Shown: one piece after another, positions 37,289 through 45,618 of the stretch
How the letters are laid out: each line of letters opens with the position of its first letter
Numbering within the stretch: the stretch's first letter is position 1
NCBI GenBank assembly: GCA_026992315.1
Contig: JALXAG010000161.1
Span: 1 to 50,389 of the forward strand
DNA from: Sneathiellales bacterium
GTDB lineage: Bacteria > Pseudomonadota > Alphaproteobacteria > Minwuiales > Minwuiaceae
Length of the DNA stretch: 50,389 nucleotides
Direction: 5' to 3'
Translations under genes and position numbers: made by a program
Notes under the pieces: generated by a model
What the model saw: the letters and a program-made list of their open reading frames with translations, nothing else
Database searches by the model: none
What the model was told of the DNA's origin: nothing

Positions 37289-37951
37289 TCAGGCTGGTTC
37301 CGGCAGTTTCAGCCCCAGATTGGCCAGGGCGAAGGCGGCCGCATCTGCAAGCGCGATGCCTTCGGGGCGGGAACGGGCGAGAACCCGCATGCCCAGCAGG
37401 GTCGCCAGCAGCATGCAGGCGGCCTGATGAGGGTCTATGGCCCTGTCGATGGCGCCGTTTTCCCGGGCTTCGGCAATCGATGTTTCGAGAAAGGCGGCAA
37501 CATCGCGCTGGCTGTTGGTGACGATATTCCGAATTTCCGGATCGTGGGGGGCCAGTTCCAGGGCCGTATTGGTCATGAAGCAGCCGCAATCGCCCCGGCG
37601 GCGCCCGGCTTCCTGTACCGTGTCGGCGAAAAAGGCGGTCAGTGCCTCTTCCGGCGGCAGCTTGCGCCAGCGGGCGAATTTGCTGCGGCGGCGCTCGTCG
37701 AACATTTTCAGCGCGGCGATGAAGATGGCTTTCTTGTCGCCGAAGGCAGCATAAAGCGAGGCACGGTTGACTCCCGTTGCCCTGACCAGATCGTCGTAAT
37801 TGGTCTGCATGTAGCCCTGTTTCCAGAACAGGCGCATGGCGGCGCGCAATGCCGCCTCTTCGGAAAACTGCCTCGGTCTACCCACGGTTTCGCCAGTCCA
37901 TCTCTCTTGCCTGATATGCGTGCTTTGCGCCCCTCTTTTATCAATCGTCAC
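37289..37951 (-). CDS. TetR/AcrR-family transcriptional regulator
   Basis: A 220-residue one-component regulator. The DNA-binding helix-turn-helix is 'NYDDLVRATGVNRASLYAAFGDKKAIF' (about residues 51-77), preceded by 'EEAALRAAMRLFWKQGYMQT'; the C-terminal ligand/dimer half is not diagnostic. Start is probably GTG 37951; GTG 37885 ('VGRPRQFSEE') gives a more typical TetR N-terminus but has no ribosome site. It is divergent from the hydroxyproline-type operon and could control it through the palindrome at 37995-38015, although the GntR regulator at 41415 is the other candidate. Confidence 0.88.
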   Translation of the reverse strand: MTIDKRGAQSTHIRQERWTGETVGRPRQFSEEAALRAAMRLFWKQGYMQTNYDDLVRATGVNRASLYAAFGDKKAIFIAALKMFDERRRSKFARWRKLPPEEALTAFFADTVQEAGRRRGDCGCFMTNTALELAPHDPEIRNIVTNSQRDVAAFLETSIAEARENGAIDRAIDPHQAACMLLATLLGMRVLARSRPEGIALADAAAFALANLGLKLPEPA

Positions 37952-37994
37952 CCTAACCTGCCAACAGGGAAATGTAAAAAAGCCTGGATCGGCA

Positions 37995-38015
37995 TATTGT
38001 ATCCAATATACAATA
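37995..38015 (+). promoter_or_regulatory. Palindromic operator before the hydroxyproline-type operon
   Basis: TATTGTAT (37995-38002), spacer CCAAT, ATACAATA (38008-38015): a perfect dyad with 8-base arms, 59 bases before the start at 38074 and 44 bases before the TetR start. The TTGTAT/ATACAA half-sites resemble those of FadR-subfamily GntR regulators. The second arm contains TACAAT, a possible -10 element. Confidence 0.65.
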
Positions 38016-38073
38016 AAGGCGGCGCTGGCAGAGGAACGGTGCCGGCAAGGAAATAGGCGAAGGGGTGGGCAGC

Positions 38074-39099
38074 ATGCCGGACTTCTGGAACAGTCTGCGG
38101 GGGCGGCGGATTCACTGTATCGACATGCATGTGGCGGGGGAACCGCTGCGCATCGTGAGTGCAGGGCTGGACCTGCCCGAAGGAGGGTCGATCCTCCGTC
38201 AGCGCGCCTATCTGGCGGAGGATGCGGATTGGCTGCGCCGGGCGCTGATGCTGGAACCGCGCGGTCATGAAGGGATGTATGGCGCCGTTCTGGTACCGGG
38301 GCACGATCCGGCGGCGGTATTCGGTGCCGTTTTCATGCATAACGAGGGTTACAGCACCATGTGCGGCCATGCGGTGATCGCCCTGGGCCGTTATGCGGCG
38401 GATAGCGGCTTGGTAACGGGTGGGGCGGGATTCGTCATCGATTGTCCCTGCGGCCCGGTCGATGTGACGGTGGCTTCGGATGGCACGGTCAGCTTCACCA
38501 GCGTTCCGGCCTTTGTCGTCGCCCGCGATGTGCCGGTGCGCATCGACGGCTTCGCCCCCTTTCAGGCCGATATCGCCTATGGCGGTGCCTATTATGCCAT
38601 TCTGCCGCTGGCACGGCTGGGGATCGAATGGGGCCGCCTGCCGGTCGGGGAGCTGGCCGGGATCGGGGAAAGGATCACCCGGGCGCTGGCCGATGCGGTT
38701 TCCCTGCCGGGGGAGGCGGCGCTGGCCTTTCTCTACGGCACCATTTTCACCGATGGGGTGGAGGATGCGGCCCAGGTCAGCGACAATATCTGTATCTTTG
38801 CCGGGCGACAGATCGACCGCAGTCCGACCGGCTCCGGGGTGACGGCGCGCATGGCCCTGCGTGCCGCTGACGGGCGGGCGCGGCCCGGGCAGACGCATCG
38901 CTTCCGCAGCATCACCGGCGGTGAGTTTCACGCCCGCCTCGCCGCGGCGCCGGGGGCGGATGGAACCGTCCGGGTCACCGTCGGCGGCCGGGCTCATTAC
39001 ACGGGCAGAAGCGAATTTCTCATCGAGGACGAGGATCCGATCGGCCGGGGTTTCCTGCCGGGCCGGTCGCTGCCGGAAAAAGGGCAAGACAATGACTGA
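38074..39099 (+). CDS. Proline-racemase-family protein, likely trans-3-hydroxy-L-proline dehydratase
   Basis: A 341-residue cytoplasmic enzyme of the proline racemase fold. The first catalytic position is Cys97 ('MCGHAVIALGRY'), but the second is Thr252 ('IDRSPTGSGVTARMA') instead of Cys. In this family Cys/Thr marks trans-3-hydroxy-L-proline dehydratase (as in human L3HYPDH), Cys/Cys marks epimerases or racemases. So dehydration rather than epimerisation is expected. ATG 38074 has AAGGGG eight bases upstream. First gene of the set with a D-amino-acid dehydrogenase and a second family member. Confidence 0.88.
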   Translation: MPDFWNSLRGRRIHCIDMHVAGEPLRIVSAGLDLPEGGSILRQRAYLAEDADWLRRALMLEPRGHEGMYGAVLVPGHDPAAVFGAVFMHNEGYSTMCGHAVIALGRYAADSGLVTGGAGFVIDCPCGPVDVTVASDGTVSFTSVPAFVVARDVPVRIDGFAPFQADIAYGGAYYAILPLARLGIEWGRLPVGELAGIGERITRALADAVSLPGEAALAFLYGTIFTDGVEDAAQVSDNICIFAGRQIDRSPTGSGVTARMALRAADGRARPGQTHRFRSITGGEFHARLAAAPGADGTVRVTVGGRAHYTGRSEFLIEDEDPIGRGFLPGRSLPEKGQDND

Positions 39100-40336
39100 A
39101 GGCCGCATCGCCGTGATCGGCGGCGGGGTGATCGGCGTGGCGGTGGCGGCCATGCTGGCCCTGCGCGGCAGAAGGGTTGATCTGTTCGAAAGGGAGGGAA
39201 TCGCCGCCGGTGCCTCCTTCGGCAATGGCGGCGGTATCGCGGTCAGTGAAATCGTGCCCCTGTCCGGCCCCGGCATGCTGCGCCATGTGCCGGGCTGGCT
39301 GTTCGATCCGGAAGGGCCGCTGGCCATTCGCTGGCCCGATCTGCCGGCACTGACACCCTGGCTGTGGCGTTTTCTGCGGGCGGGAAAACCGGATCTGGTG
39401 GAGCGGCAGGCACGGGCCCTGGCGGCACTGATGGATCAGGTCTATCGGCAATGGCAGCCGCTGCTGGCGGCGGCCGGACTGACGGGCATGCTGCGGCGGA
39501 ACGGGGCGATCACGGTCTACCGCGACCGCGGAACCCTGGCCGCCGATCGTTTCGGCTGGGCGCTGCGTCGCCGTCATGGGGTAGCGGTCGAGGAATTGTC
39601 GGCAGAAGATATCCGCGATCTCGAACCGGCGCTGGCCGACGGTTTCGTCGCGGGCATGCGCACACCCGACTGGGGTCATGTCAGCGATCCGGCCGGGCTG
39701 GTGGCCGGGTTGTGGCGCTTTGCCGAGGGGACGGGCCATGCCACCCTGCATCGCCGGGGCGTGCGCGGCATAAGGCCGCTGGCTGCGGGCGGTGAGCTTC
39801 TTGCCGAGGGGGGAGAGACCGCCCGCTTCGATCGTATCGTCATCGCCGCCGGCATCTGGTCGCAGGCATTGTGTGCCGGGCTGGGCTGGCGGGTGCCGTT
39901 GGCGGCGGAACGGGGCTATCATGTCACCCTGCCGGCTCCGGGGGTGGCGCTGCGCGGCATGGTCACCTTCGGGGAGCGGAAATTCGTCGCCACCTCCATG
40001 GATATGGGGCTGCGCCTGGCCGGGACGGTGGAGCTTGCCCGGGCAGAGGCGCCGGAAAACTGGCGCCGGGCCGATATTCTGCCCGAAATGGCGAAACGCT
40101 ATTTCAACGGATTGCACACACAAGGGGGCAGCCGCTGGATGGGGCCGCGGCCATCCCTGCCGGACAGCCTGCCGGTGATCGGCGCCGATCCGCGCCATAA
40201 GGGCATTTATCATGCTTTCGGTCATGGCCATCTGGGGCTGACCCAGGCGGCGGTGACCGCCGCGATGATCGCCGATCAGATCATGGGGCGCAGGCCCGCC
40301 GTCGATCCGGCGCCCTTCTCCATCGCGCGGTTCTGA
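39092..40336 (+). CDS. FAD-dependent D-amino-acid dehydrogenase (DadA-like; D-hydroxyproline candidate)
   Basis: A 414-residue flavoenzyme: dinucleotide-binding 'RIAVIGGGVIGVAVAAMLALRG' at 5-26, 'GASFGNGGGIAVSEIVPLS' near 45 (DadA hallmark), a DAO-type substrate domain, and the closing 'GIYHAFGHGHLGLTQA' FAD contact near 375. It would oxidise a D-amino acid to an imino acid. Next to a 4-hydroxyproline-type epimerase the natural guess is cis-4-hydroxy-D-proline, giving a pyrroline carboxylate. The start overlaps the previous stop by eight bases. Confidence 0.88.
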   Translation: MTEGRIAVIGGGVIGVAVAAMLALRGRRVDLFEREGIAAGASFGNGGGIAVSEIVPLSGPGMLRHVPGWLFDPEGPLAIRWPDLPALTPWLWRFLRAGKPDLVERQARALAALMDQVYRQWQPLLAAAGLTGMLRRNGAITVYRDRGTLAADRFGWALRRRHGVAVEELSAEDIRDLEPALADGFVAGMRTPDWGHVSDPAGLVAGLWRFAEGTGHATLHRRGVRGIRPLAAGGELLAEGGETARFDRIVIAAGIWSQALCAGLGWRVPLAAERGYHVTLPAPGVALRGMVTFGERKFVATSMDMGLRLAGTVELARAEAPENWRRADILPEMAKRYFNGLHTQGGSRWMGPRPSLPDSLPVIGADPRHKGIYHAFGHGHLGLTQAAVTAAMIADQIMGRRPAVDPAPFSIARF

Positions 40337-40365
40337 CAGGGTTTCGGGAAAGACGAGGCAGCAAT

Positions 40366-41370
40366 ATGGCACGGCATACGTTCTTCTGTATCGATGCGCA
40401 TACCTGCGGCAATCCCGTCCGCGTCGTCGCCGGCGGCGCGCCGGCGCTGGAAGGGGCGGATATGAGCGCGCGGCGGGCGTATTTTCAGAAGCATTACGAC
40501 TGGATCCGTACCGGGCTGATGTTCGAACCGCGCGGTCATGACATCATGTCGGGCAGTATTCTCTATCCGCCGTTGCGCGAGGATTGCGACATGGCGATCC
40601 TGTTCATCGAGACCAGCGGCTGTCTGCCCATGTGCGGCCATGGCACCATCGGCACGGTGACCGTGGCGATCGAACACGGGCTGGCCCGGCCCCGGCAGGA
40701 GGGTCTGCTGCGCCTCGATACCCCGGCGGGACGGGTCGATGCCCATTACAGCATGAAGGGGGGCAAGGTCGATCGCGTGCGCCTGCGCAATGTCCCCTCC
40801 TTCCTGGCGGCGCGGGATCTGGAGGTCGAGTGCCCCGATCTCGGGCGGTTGCGCTTCGATGTCGCCTATGGCGGCAATTTCTACGCCATCATCGAGGAGC
40901 AGGAGAATTACCGCGGTCTCGATGCCCTTTCGGTGACGGATATCCAGCGTCTCAGCCCCGGGCTGCGCCAACGCATCAACGAACGCTACGCCTTCGTGCA
41001 TCCGCAGGATGCCAGCATCCGGGGCCTCAGCCATGTTCAGTGGACCGGACGCCCGCGCCATGAACAGGCGGCGGCGCGCAATGCCGTTTTCTACGGCGAC
41101 AAGGGGATCGACCGTTCCCCCTGCGGCACCGGCACTTCGGCGCGGATGGCGCAGCTGCATGCCCGGGGCCGGCTGAAGACGGGCGAGGAGTTCGTGCATG
41201 AAAGCATCATCGGCAGCCTGTTCACCGGCCGGATCGAGGACGAAACCGAGATTGCCGGCCAGACGGCAATCGTCCCCTCCATCGAAGGCTGGGCGCGGAT
41301 CACCGGCATGAACACAATCTTTATCGATGAAGAGGACGACCCTTACGCCCACGGCTTTTTGTTGACCTGA
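40366..41370 (+). CDS. 4-hydroxyproline 2-epimerase-like (proline racemase family)
   Basis: A 334-residue cytoplasmic enzyme with both catalytic cysteines: Cys90 ('LPMCGHGTIG') and Cys253 ('RSPCGTGTSARMA'), which act as the acid/base pair. The SPCGTGTSARMA region and neighbouring dehydrogenase favour hydroxyproline epimerase (trans-4-hydroxy-L-proline to cis-4-hydroxy-D-proline) over proline racemase. It is a paralogue of the Cys/Thr enzyme at 38074. The later pathway steps (pyrroline-hydroxycarboxylate deaminase, semialdehyde dehydrogenase) and a transporter are not in the window. Confidence 0.9.
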   Translation: MARHTFFCIDAHTCGNPVRVVAGGAPALEGADMSARRAYFQKHYDWIRTGLMFEPRGHDIMSGSILYPPLREDCDMAILFIETSGCLPMCGHGTIGTVTVAIEHGLARPRQEGLLRLDTPAGRVDAHYSMKGGKVDRVRLRNVPSFLAARDLEVECPDLGRLRFDVAYGGNFYAIIEEQENYRGLDALSVTDIQRLSPGLRQRINERYAFVHPQDASIRGLSHVQWTGRPRHEQAAARNAVFYGDKGIDRSPCGTGTSARMAQLHARGRLKTGEEFVHESIIGSLFTGRIEDETEIAGQTAIVPSIEGWARITGMNTIFIDEEDDPYAHGFLLT

Positions 41371-41414
41371 ACGCCGCCGTGCAGGAAGCTGCCCTCACGC
41401 AACCGGGAGGGGAG

Positions 41415-42320
41415 ATGAAAAGGGTCAGGCACTCACATGTGGAGCTGGCGCGGCGGATTGTGGAGACGATCCGCCTTCAGGGCTGTGCCCGGGGTCATCA
41501 CCTGACCGAACAGGGGCTGGCCGATGCGCTGGGGGTGTCGCGCTCGCCGGTGCGCCGGGCACTGGCGCTGCTGGCCGATGCCGGGTTGCTGCATTACGTG
41601 CCGAAGCAGGGCTATTTTCTTGCCCGCGATGGCGACGCCCTGGAAATGGCGGATCCGGCCCTGCCACGCACTGGCGAGGAGGCGCTGTACATGCGCATCG
41701 CCAACGACCGTTTTGCGGACAGGCTTTCCGGCAGCGTGACGGTGGCGGATCTGCTGCGCCGCTATGACGTCAGCCGTTCGCTGATGATGAAGGTGCTGAC
41801 GGCGATGGCCGGCGAAGGGCTGGTGGAACGGGCCGGCGGGCAGCGCTGGCATTTCCTGCCTACCCTGAACGATCCCGATGCCTATGAGGAAAGCTACCGT
41901 TTCCGCCTTCTGGTGGAGCCGGCGGCGCTGCTGTCGCCCTCCTTCATGCTGGATCCGGCGCTTCTGCGCCATCTGCGCCGCAGTCATCGGCGCCTGGTCG
42001 AGGGGGCGGTCTATCGCATCGGCATGGGGGAGTTGTTTGAAATCGATGCCCGCTTTCACCTGGCGCTGGGAGAGGCATCGGGTAACCGCTTCCTTGCCCA
42101 GGCCATCGGCCATCAGACCCGGCTGCGCCGTCTCAGCGAATATCAGTTTTCCGAGGATCGTGACCGCCTGCGCGCCAGCGCCCTGGAACATCTGGCCATT
42201 CTCGATGCCATCGAGCAGGGAGACATGACCCTGGCCGCCCGGCATATGCGCGAGCATATTCGGGTTTCCTGCGAACTGCGCCCCGAATTCACGGCCGGGC
42301 CGGAAAACGATATGCTCTAG
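41415..42320 (+). CDS. GntR-family regulator (FCD type) with two winged-helix-like domains
   Basis: A 301-residue regulator. Residues 5-70 are a GntR winged helix ('LTEQGLADALGVSRSPVRRALALLADAGLLHYV'). Residues about 90-155 look like a second winged helix ('VTVADLLRRYDVSRSLMMKVLTAMAGEGLVERAGG'). Residues about 165-290 are the helical FCD ligand domain ('FEIDARFHLALGEASGN', 'EHLAILDAIEQGDMTLAARHMREHI'). Typical FCD GntR proteins are about 220-250 residues with one winged helix. Probably controls the upstream catabolic genes. Start ATG 41415 follows GGGAGGGGAG. Its stop shares the palindrome CTAG with the convergent gene. Confidence 0.88.
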   Translation: MKRVRHSHVELARRIVETIRLQGCARGHHLTEQGLADALGVSRSPVRRALALLADAGLLHYVPKQGYFLARDGDALEMADPALPRTGEEALYMRIANDRFADRLSGSVTVADLLRRYDVSRSLMMKVLTAMAGEGLVERAGGQRWHFLPTLNDPDAYEESYRFRLLVEPAALLSPSFMLDPALLRHLRRSHRRLVEGAVYRIGMGELFEIDARFHLALGEASGNRFLAQAIGHQTRLRRLSEYQFSEDRDRLRASALEHLAILDAIEQGDMTLAARHMREHIRVSCELRPEFTAGPENDML

Positions 42321-43816
42321 CGCACCAGCTTGATGCGGTTGCCGGGGCGGATGGCGACATCGCCGTTCAGCAGATCGAACCAGCCGGCGCGGATTTTGGC
42401 GGGCAGGCGCATGCGGGCGATCAGGCCGCGGCGGGTTTCCCCGGCCGCGATGCGATGGATGCGGATATGACGGGCCGCAGGCACCGGATCGTCAGGACCC
42501 AGGCGCCTGAAACGGTAGGTCATGCGTTTCAATGCCGTCAGATCCGCCGTGCCGATGCGTTCGGGCAGAAGGATCTGAAAGCGGAATATCCGCCCGCTGG
42601 AAAAGCGGATGGCGACCAGACGCAGATCGTAGCTGCGTCCGCCCCGGCGAACCCGGGTCAGCGCCGTGGCGGCGGGCAGGCCGTTGATCGAGATCGCCTG
42701 AACGTTCTGCGGTTTGAAGCCGCGCCCCCAGTAATCGAAGATGTAGCGGGTCATGCCCATGCGCCGCCGCGCCAGCTTGCGGTTCTGTTCCTCGTCGAAG
42801 ATGACGGTGATCCGGCCCTTGGTCAGCAGAATGAAGTCTTCGTTGTTATCGACGGTAAAACCCGGCGGAACGGGAAAGGAAAAGCCGATGGCGGGATGGT
42901 AGAATATGCCGTCGCGGAGGAAGCCGTCGCGGTCGCTGTCGCCGAACAGCATGCCGTCGATGGCATCCAGATGCGCATTGCGGCGGCGGATGCCCGCCTT
43001 TCCGGCCAGACTGGCCAGGCGCCGGGCTTCGAGAATGCGTTCGGGCGTCGGCGGATGGCTGGCGAAGAGCGAATTACCGCCGCGCCGCTTTCCCTGAGCC
43101 TTCAGGAACTGTTCGTGTTTTTCGAGGCGGCCCAGGAAACGGGCGGCGGCATAAGGGTCGTAGCCGGCGCGGATGAGATAGCGGATGCCGAGGGCATCCG
43201 CCTCCAGCTCCTGCTCGCGCGAATAGGCGGATAAATACAACTGGCCGCCAAGATCGCCGAGGCGGGCGATCTGGTTGTTGCCGGTCACCGCGCCGAGAAT
43301 GGCAACTCCGAGATTGATGCCCATGGCGCGGTTGATACGGTTGGCAGCATGGCGGGCGACCACATGGCCGATTTCATGGGCGAGGACGCTGGCCAGCTCG
43401 GCCTCGTCCCCGGCCAGGGCCATCAGCCCCCGGGTGACATAGACATAACCGCCCGGCAGGGCGAAGGCATTGATTTCCGGGCTGTCGAGGATGGTCAGCG
43501 TATAGCGGAAGCCCTTGTCGCGTTTTGCGGTTTCCGTCTGTGCGCCGATGCGGGCGACGATGGCGGCGGCATAGGCGCCGGGGCGGGTTTTATCGTAAAG
43601 GCCGTAACGCTTGAGAATTTTGCGGTGTTCGCGGGCGCCGATCTCGCTTTCGGCGGCGGGGGGCAGCAGCGGGGTGAACTCTTCCCGCCCGGTGGCGGGA
43701 TTGACCTGGCCGCCGCAGCCGCCAAGCATAAGCAGCAGCATCGCCACGGCCAGCAGGCGCGCCACGGCGGCGCGGCAGAACAAGGGCGCGCAGGTGAACA
43801 GGCTGTTTCGTCTCAT
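42317..43816 (-). CDS. M48-family metalloprotease, predicted lipoprotein (BepA-like)
   Basis: A 499-residue zinc protease. Lipobox 'LMLGGC' gives a lipidated Cys34. Zinc site 'HEIGH' at 147-151 inside 'LASVLAHEIGHVVARHAANR', third ligand Glu in 'EQELEADALGIRYL' near 203. The C-terminal half has a beta-rich region and ends in a LysM-like segment ('FDLLNGDVAIRPGNRIKLV'), which may bind peptidoglycan. Such proteins degrade or mature outer-membrane proteins. The start overlaps the stop of the nuclease-fold gene (ATGA). Confidence 0.92.
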   Translation of the reverse strand: MRRNSLFTCAPLFCRAAVARLLAVAMLLLMLGGCGGQVNPATGREEFTPLLPPAAESEIGAREHRKILKRYGLYDKTRPGAYAAAIVARIGAQTETAKRDKGFRYTLTILDSPEINAFALPGGYVYVTRGLMALAGDEAELASVLAHEIGHVVARHAANRINRAMGINLGVAILGAVTGNNQIARLGDLGGQLYLSAYSREQELEADALGIRYLIRAGYDPYAAARFLGRLEKHEQFLKAQGKRRGGNSLFASHPPTPERILEARRLASLAGKAGIRRRNAHLDAIDGMLFGDSDRDGFLRDGIFYHPAIGFSFPVPPGFTVDNNEDFILLTKGRITVIFDEEQNRKLARRRMGMTRYIFDYWGRGFKPQNVQAISINGLPAATALTRVRRGGRSYDLRLVAIRFSSGRIFRFQILLPERIGTADLTALKRMTYRFRRLGPDDPVPAARHIRIHRIAAGETRRGLIARMRLPAKIRAGWFDLLNGDVAIRPGNRIKLVR

Positions 43817-44760
43817 GGCCCGATCCATTCTATCTGCTCCGGGTGGGTGACGGCGATGAACGGCCCGTCCTTGTCCCGCCGGACCCAGCCGCGCAGACGC
43901 AACGGCTGTCCGCTTTCGGACAGGGCGGCCTTGCGGGCAGCGGGCATCGCCCGCAGGGCGGCAGCGGTGAGGTGCGCGCTCAGCCCCTCTATGTCTGCTG
44001 TCGTTTCGCTCATGCGTAGCGGCGGGTTTCTCTCCGTCAGGTGTAGTATGGCCGAACGGCCCCGCCGGCGGAAGGGGCCTGTTCGTGCGCGGAAGATCTG
44101 AAAGCTGCCGACCAGCCGCCCGGCTTCCCCCGGGCGGCGCAAGGCATAGAAGGGATGATCCCATATCCCCGCCCGCCGCGCCCGTGCCGCCGCTTCCAGC
44201 GCCAGCATCTCGGCCGCCAGCGCCCGGTTATCGGCAAAAGTATAGACCCGCGCCAGCCCGGCGCGCAGCATTTCCCCCTGCAGCCACAATTCGTCATCCT
44301 CGCGGGCCATATGGGCCAGCATCCGCCCGTGCCGGTCGTATCGCCGCCCGCCGGCGAACAGGAGGAAATCACGCCCCATCGCCAGTTCTTCCATATATTC
44401 CCGTGCGGGTTGTCCCAGTGGCCAGGGGGCGAAATTACGACGGCCGAGCGCGATTTTCGGCGCCTGTATGCCGACAAGACGGACGATGCGCCCATCGGCC
44501 AGGGTAACGGTATCGCCATCGCTGATTTCGGCGACGGTGCCCCGCCCCAGGGGGAAGAGTCGATGGCGGGCAGGCAGGGCCGGAACGGGCCGGGCGGCGA
44601 CGGGCGAAGCAGGGGCAGGAAGGGCCGCCCGCCCCGCGCCGAGCGCGATCAGGCCGGGCAGTAGTGCCAGCAGGCGGCGGCGGTTCAGGCTGAATGCGGA
44701 CGGGTGCAGAATCGGGTCCTCTGGCAAAACTGGTGGTTGGAAGCGGCGTGTCATTAGCAT
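43813..44760 (-). CDS. Secreted thermonuclease-like (SNase-fold) protein
   Basis: About 315 residues. A signal sequence with a run of arginines ('LNRRRLLALLPGLIALGAG', about 25-43) suggests export. The staphylococcal nuclease-like OB fold is at about 70-205: 'VAEISDGDTVTLADGRIVRLVGIQAPK', 'YDRHGRMLAHM', 'GLARVY', 'EAAARARRAGIW'. Key Arg and Asp/Glu positions appear largely kept, but activity is unproven. A C-terminal segment 'RLRGWVRRDKDGPFIAVTHP' resembles a second small beta domain common in alphaproteobacterial members. Start may be ATG 44754. Operon with the M48 protease. Confidence 0.88.
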   Translation of the reverse strand: MLMTRRFQPPVLPEDPILHPSAFSLNRRRLLALLPGLIALGAGRAALPAPASPVAARPVPALPARHRLFPLGRGTVAEISDGDTVTLADGRIVRLVGIQAPKIALGRRNFAPWPLGQPAREYMEELAMGRDFLLFAGGRRYDRHGRMLAHMAREDDELWLQGEMLRAGLARVYTFADNRALAAEMLALEAAARARRAGIWDHPFYALRRPGEAGRLVGSFQIFRARTGPFRRRGRSAILHLTERNPPLRMSETTADIEGLSAHLTAAALRAMPAARKAALSESGQPLRLRGWVRRDKDGPFIAVTHPEQIEWIGP

Positions 44761-44806
44761 AGACTGGCGCCCGAATATGGCAATTCACGGCAATCTGGGG
44801 GTTGAG

Positions 44807-45322
44807 GTGCGCGTTTTATCCATGCTGGCGGTTGTGTTGTTCCTGTCCGTCCCTGCTATCGGCGATGCCCGCGCGGCGGGGGATGACGACCCGGCCTTCA
44901 TCGCCTTTTCCGCCGCCTATTTCGATGTCAACAAGCAGGACGATACGGCAGGGGAACTGCGCATCGAATACCGTTCGAACAAGCGCTACTGGATCTTCAA
45001 GCCCTTCGGCGGTGTGATGGCCACCAGCGATGCGGCCTTTCATGCCTTTGCCGGGGTCGGGATCGACCTTTATTTCGGCCGCCGTTTCGTGGTGACGCCG
45101 AGCTTCGCCCCCGGTGTCTATTTCAGGGGCAGCGGCAAGGATCTGGGCTATCCGCTGGAATTCCGCTCCCAGATCGAATTCGCCTGGCGTTTCGACGATC
45201 GCTCCCGCCTCGGGATCAGCCTCAACCATATTTCCAACGCCAGCATCGGCGACCGGAACCCGGGGGTCGAGAGCCTGGCGATCACTTATTCGCTGCCCTT
45301 TTCAACCATCTTCGGCAACTGA
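44807..45322 (+). CDS. pagL: Lipid A 3-O-deacylase PagL-like
   Basis: A 171-residue outer-membrane beta-barrel hydrolase that removes the 3-O acyl chain of lipid A. A signal peptide (to about 'DARA') precedes alternating beta strands. The catalytic arrangement of PagL is exact: His141, Ser143 and Glu155 in 'NHISNASIGDRNPGVESL' (same spacing as H126/S128/E140 of the Pseudomonas enzyme), and the protein ends in an aromatic-poor strand '...IFGN'. Start taken as GTG 44807 with GGGGG upstream; ATG 44777 and ATG 44822 are alternatives. Divergent from the nuclease-fold gene. Confidence 0.88.
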   Translation: MRVLSMLAVVLFLSVPAIGDARAAGDDDPAFIAFSAAYFDVNKQDDTAGELRIEYRSNKRYWIFKPFGGVMATSDAAFHAFAGVGIDLYFGRRFVVTPSFAPGVYFRGSGKDLGYPLEFRSQIEFAWRFDDRSRLGISLNHISNASIGDRNPGVESLAITYSLPFSTIFGN

Positions 45323-45345
45323 CTTTATCTTCGGCAACTGACCTT
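45308..45345 (+). repeat. 19-bp tandem duplication across the pagL stop codon
   Basis: ATCTTCGGCAACTGACTTT (45308-45326) is followed immediately by ATCTTCGGCAACTGACCTT (45327-45345), one mismatch. The first copy holds the last three codons and the TGA stop of pagL. This looks like a recent replication slip; it does not change the protein. Confidence 0.9.
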
Positions 45346-45618
45346 CCCTCTGCCGGCTGATTTGCGCCCGGCGCGATTCGCGCGTCGCGACGTCTGCTTC
45401 GGTTCGCATGCCGGGGTGCAGGCAGGGGGCGGAACCGTCCGGGCAACGGTCATGCCGACGTTCCGGCTGGATTTTCATGCTCTTAAACAACATATAAAAA
45501 ATGTATATCATGAAAAAGACTCATTTTTCTTGATAAAATATGTCGATGCCCTATTTTCCATGTACAAACGTATAGCAAATTTAATCACATGATGTTCTTG
45601 TGAATTAAGGAGGGCGCC
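45346..45618 (+). promoter_or_regulatory. AT-rich leader and promoter region of the sulfite reduction operon
   Basis: The gap before the DUF2849 gene turns from GC-rich to markedly AT-rich at about 45475-45600, unlike the rest of the window. TTGATA (45530-45535), 16-base spacer, TATTTT (45552-45557) is a reasonable promoter. A small dyad GAAAAA (45512-45517) / TTTTTC (45524-45529) overlaps its upstream edge. A strong ribosome site AAGGAGGGCG precedes ATG 45619. A CysB-like activator could act here, but no site is certain. Confidence 0.45.

Noticed and set aside
45362-45592. 76-codon plus-strand frame in the gap before the DUF2849 gene
   Set aside because: No ribosome site and a sharp composition change in the middle; the stretch is better read as promoter DNA.
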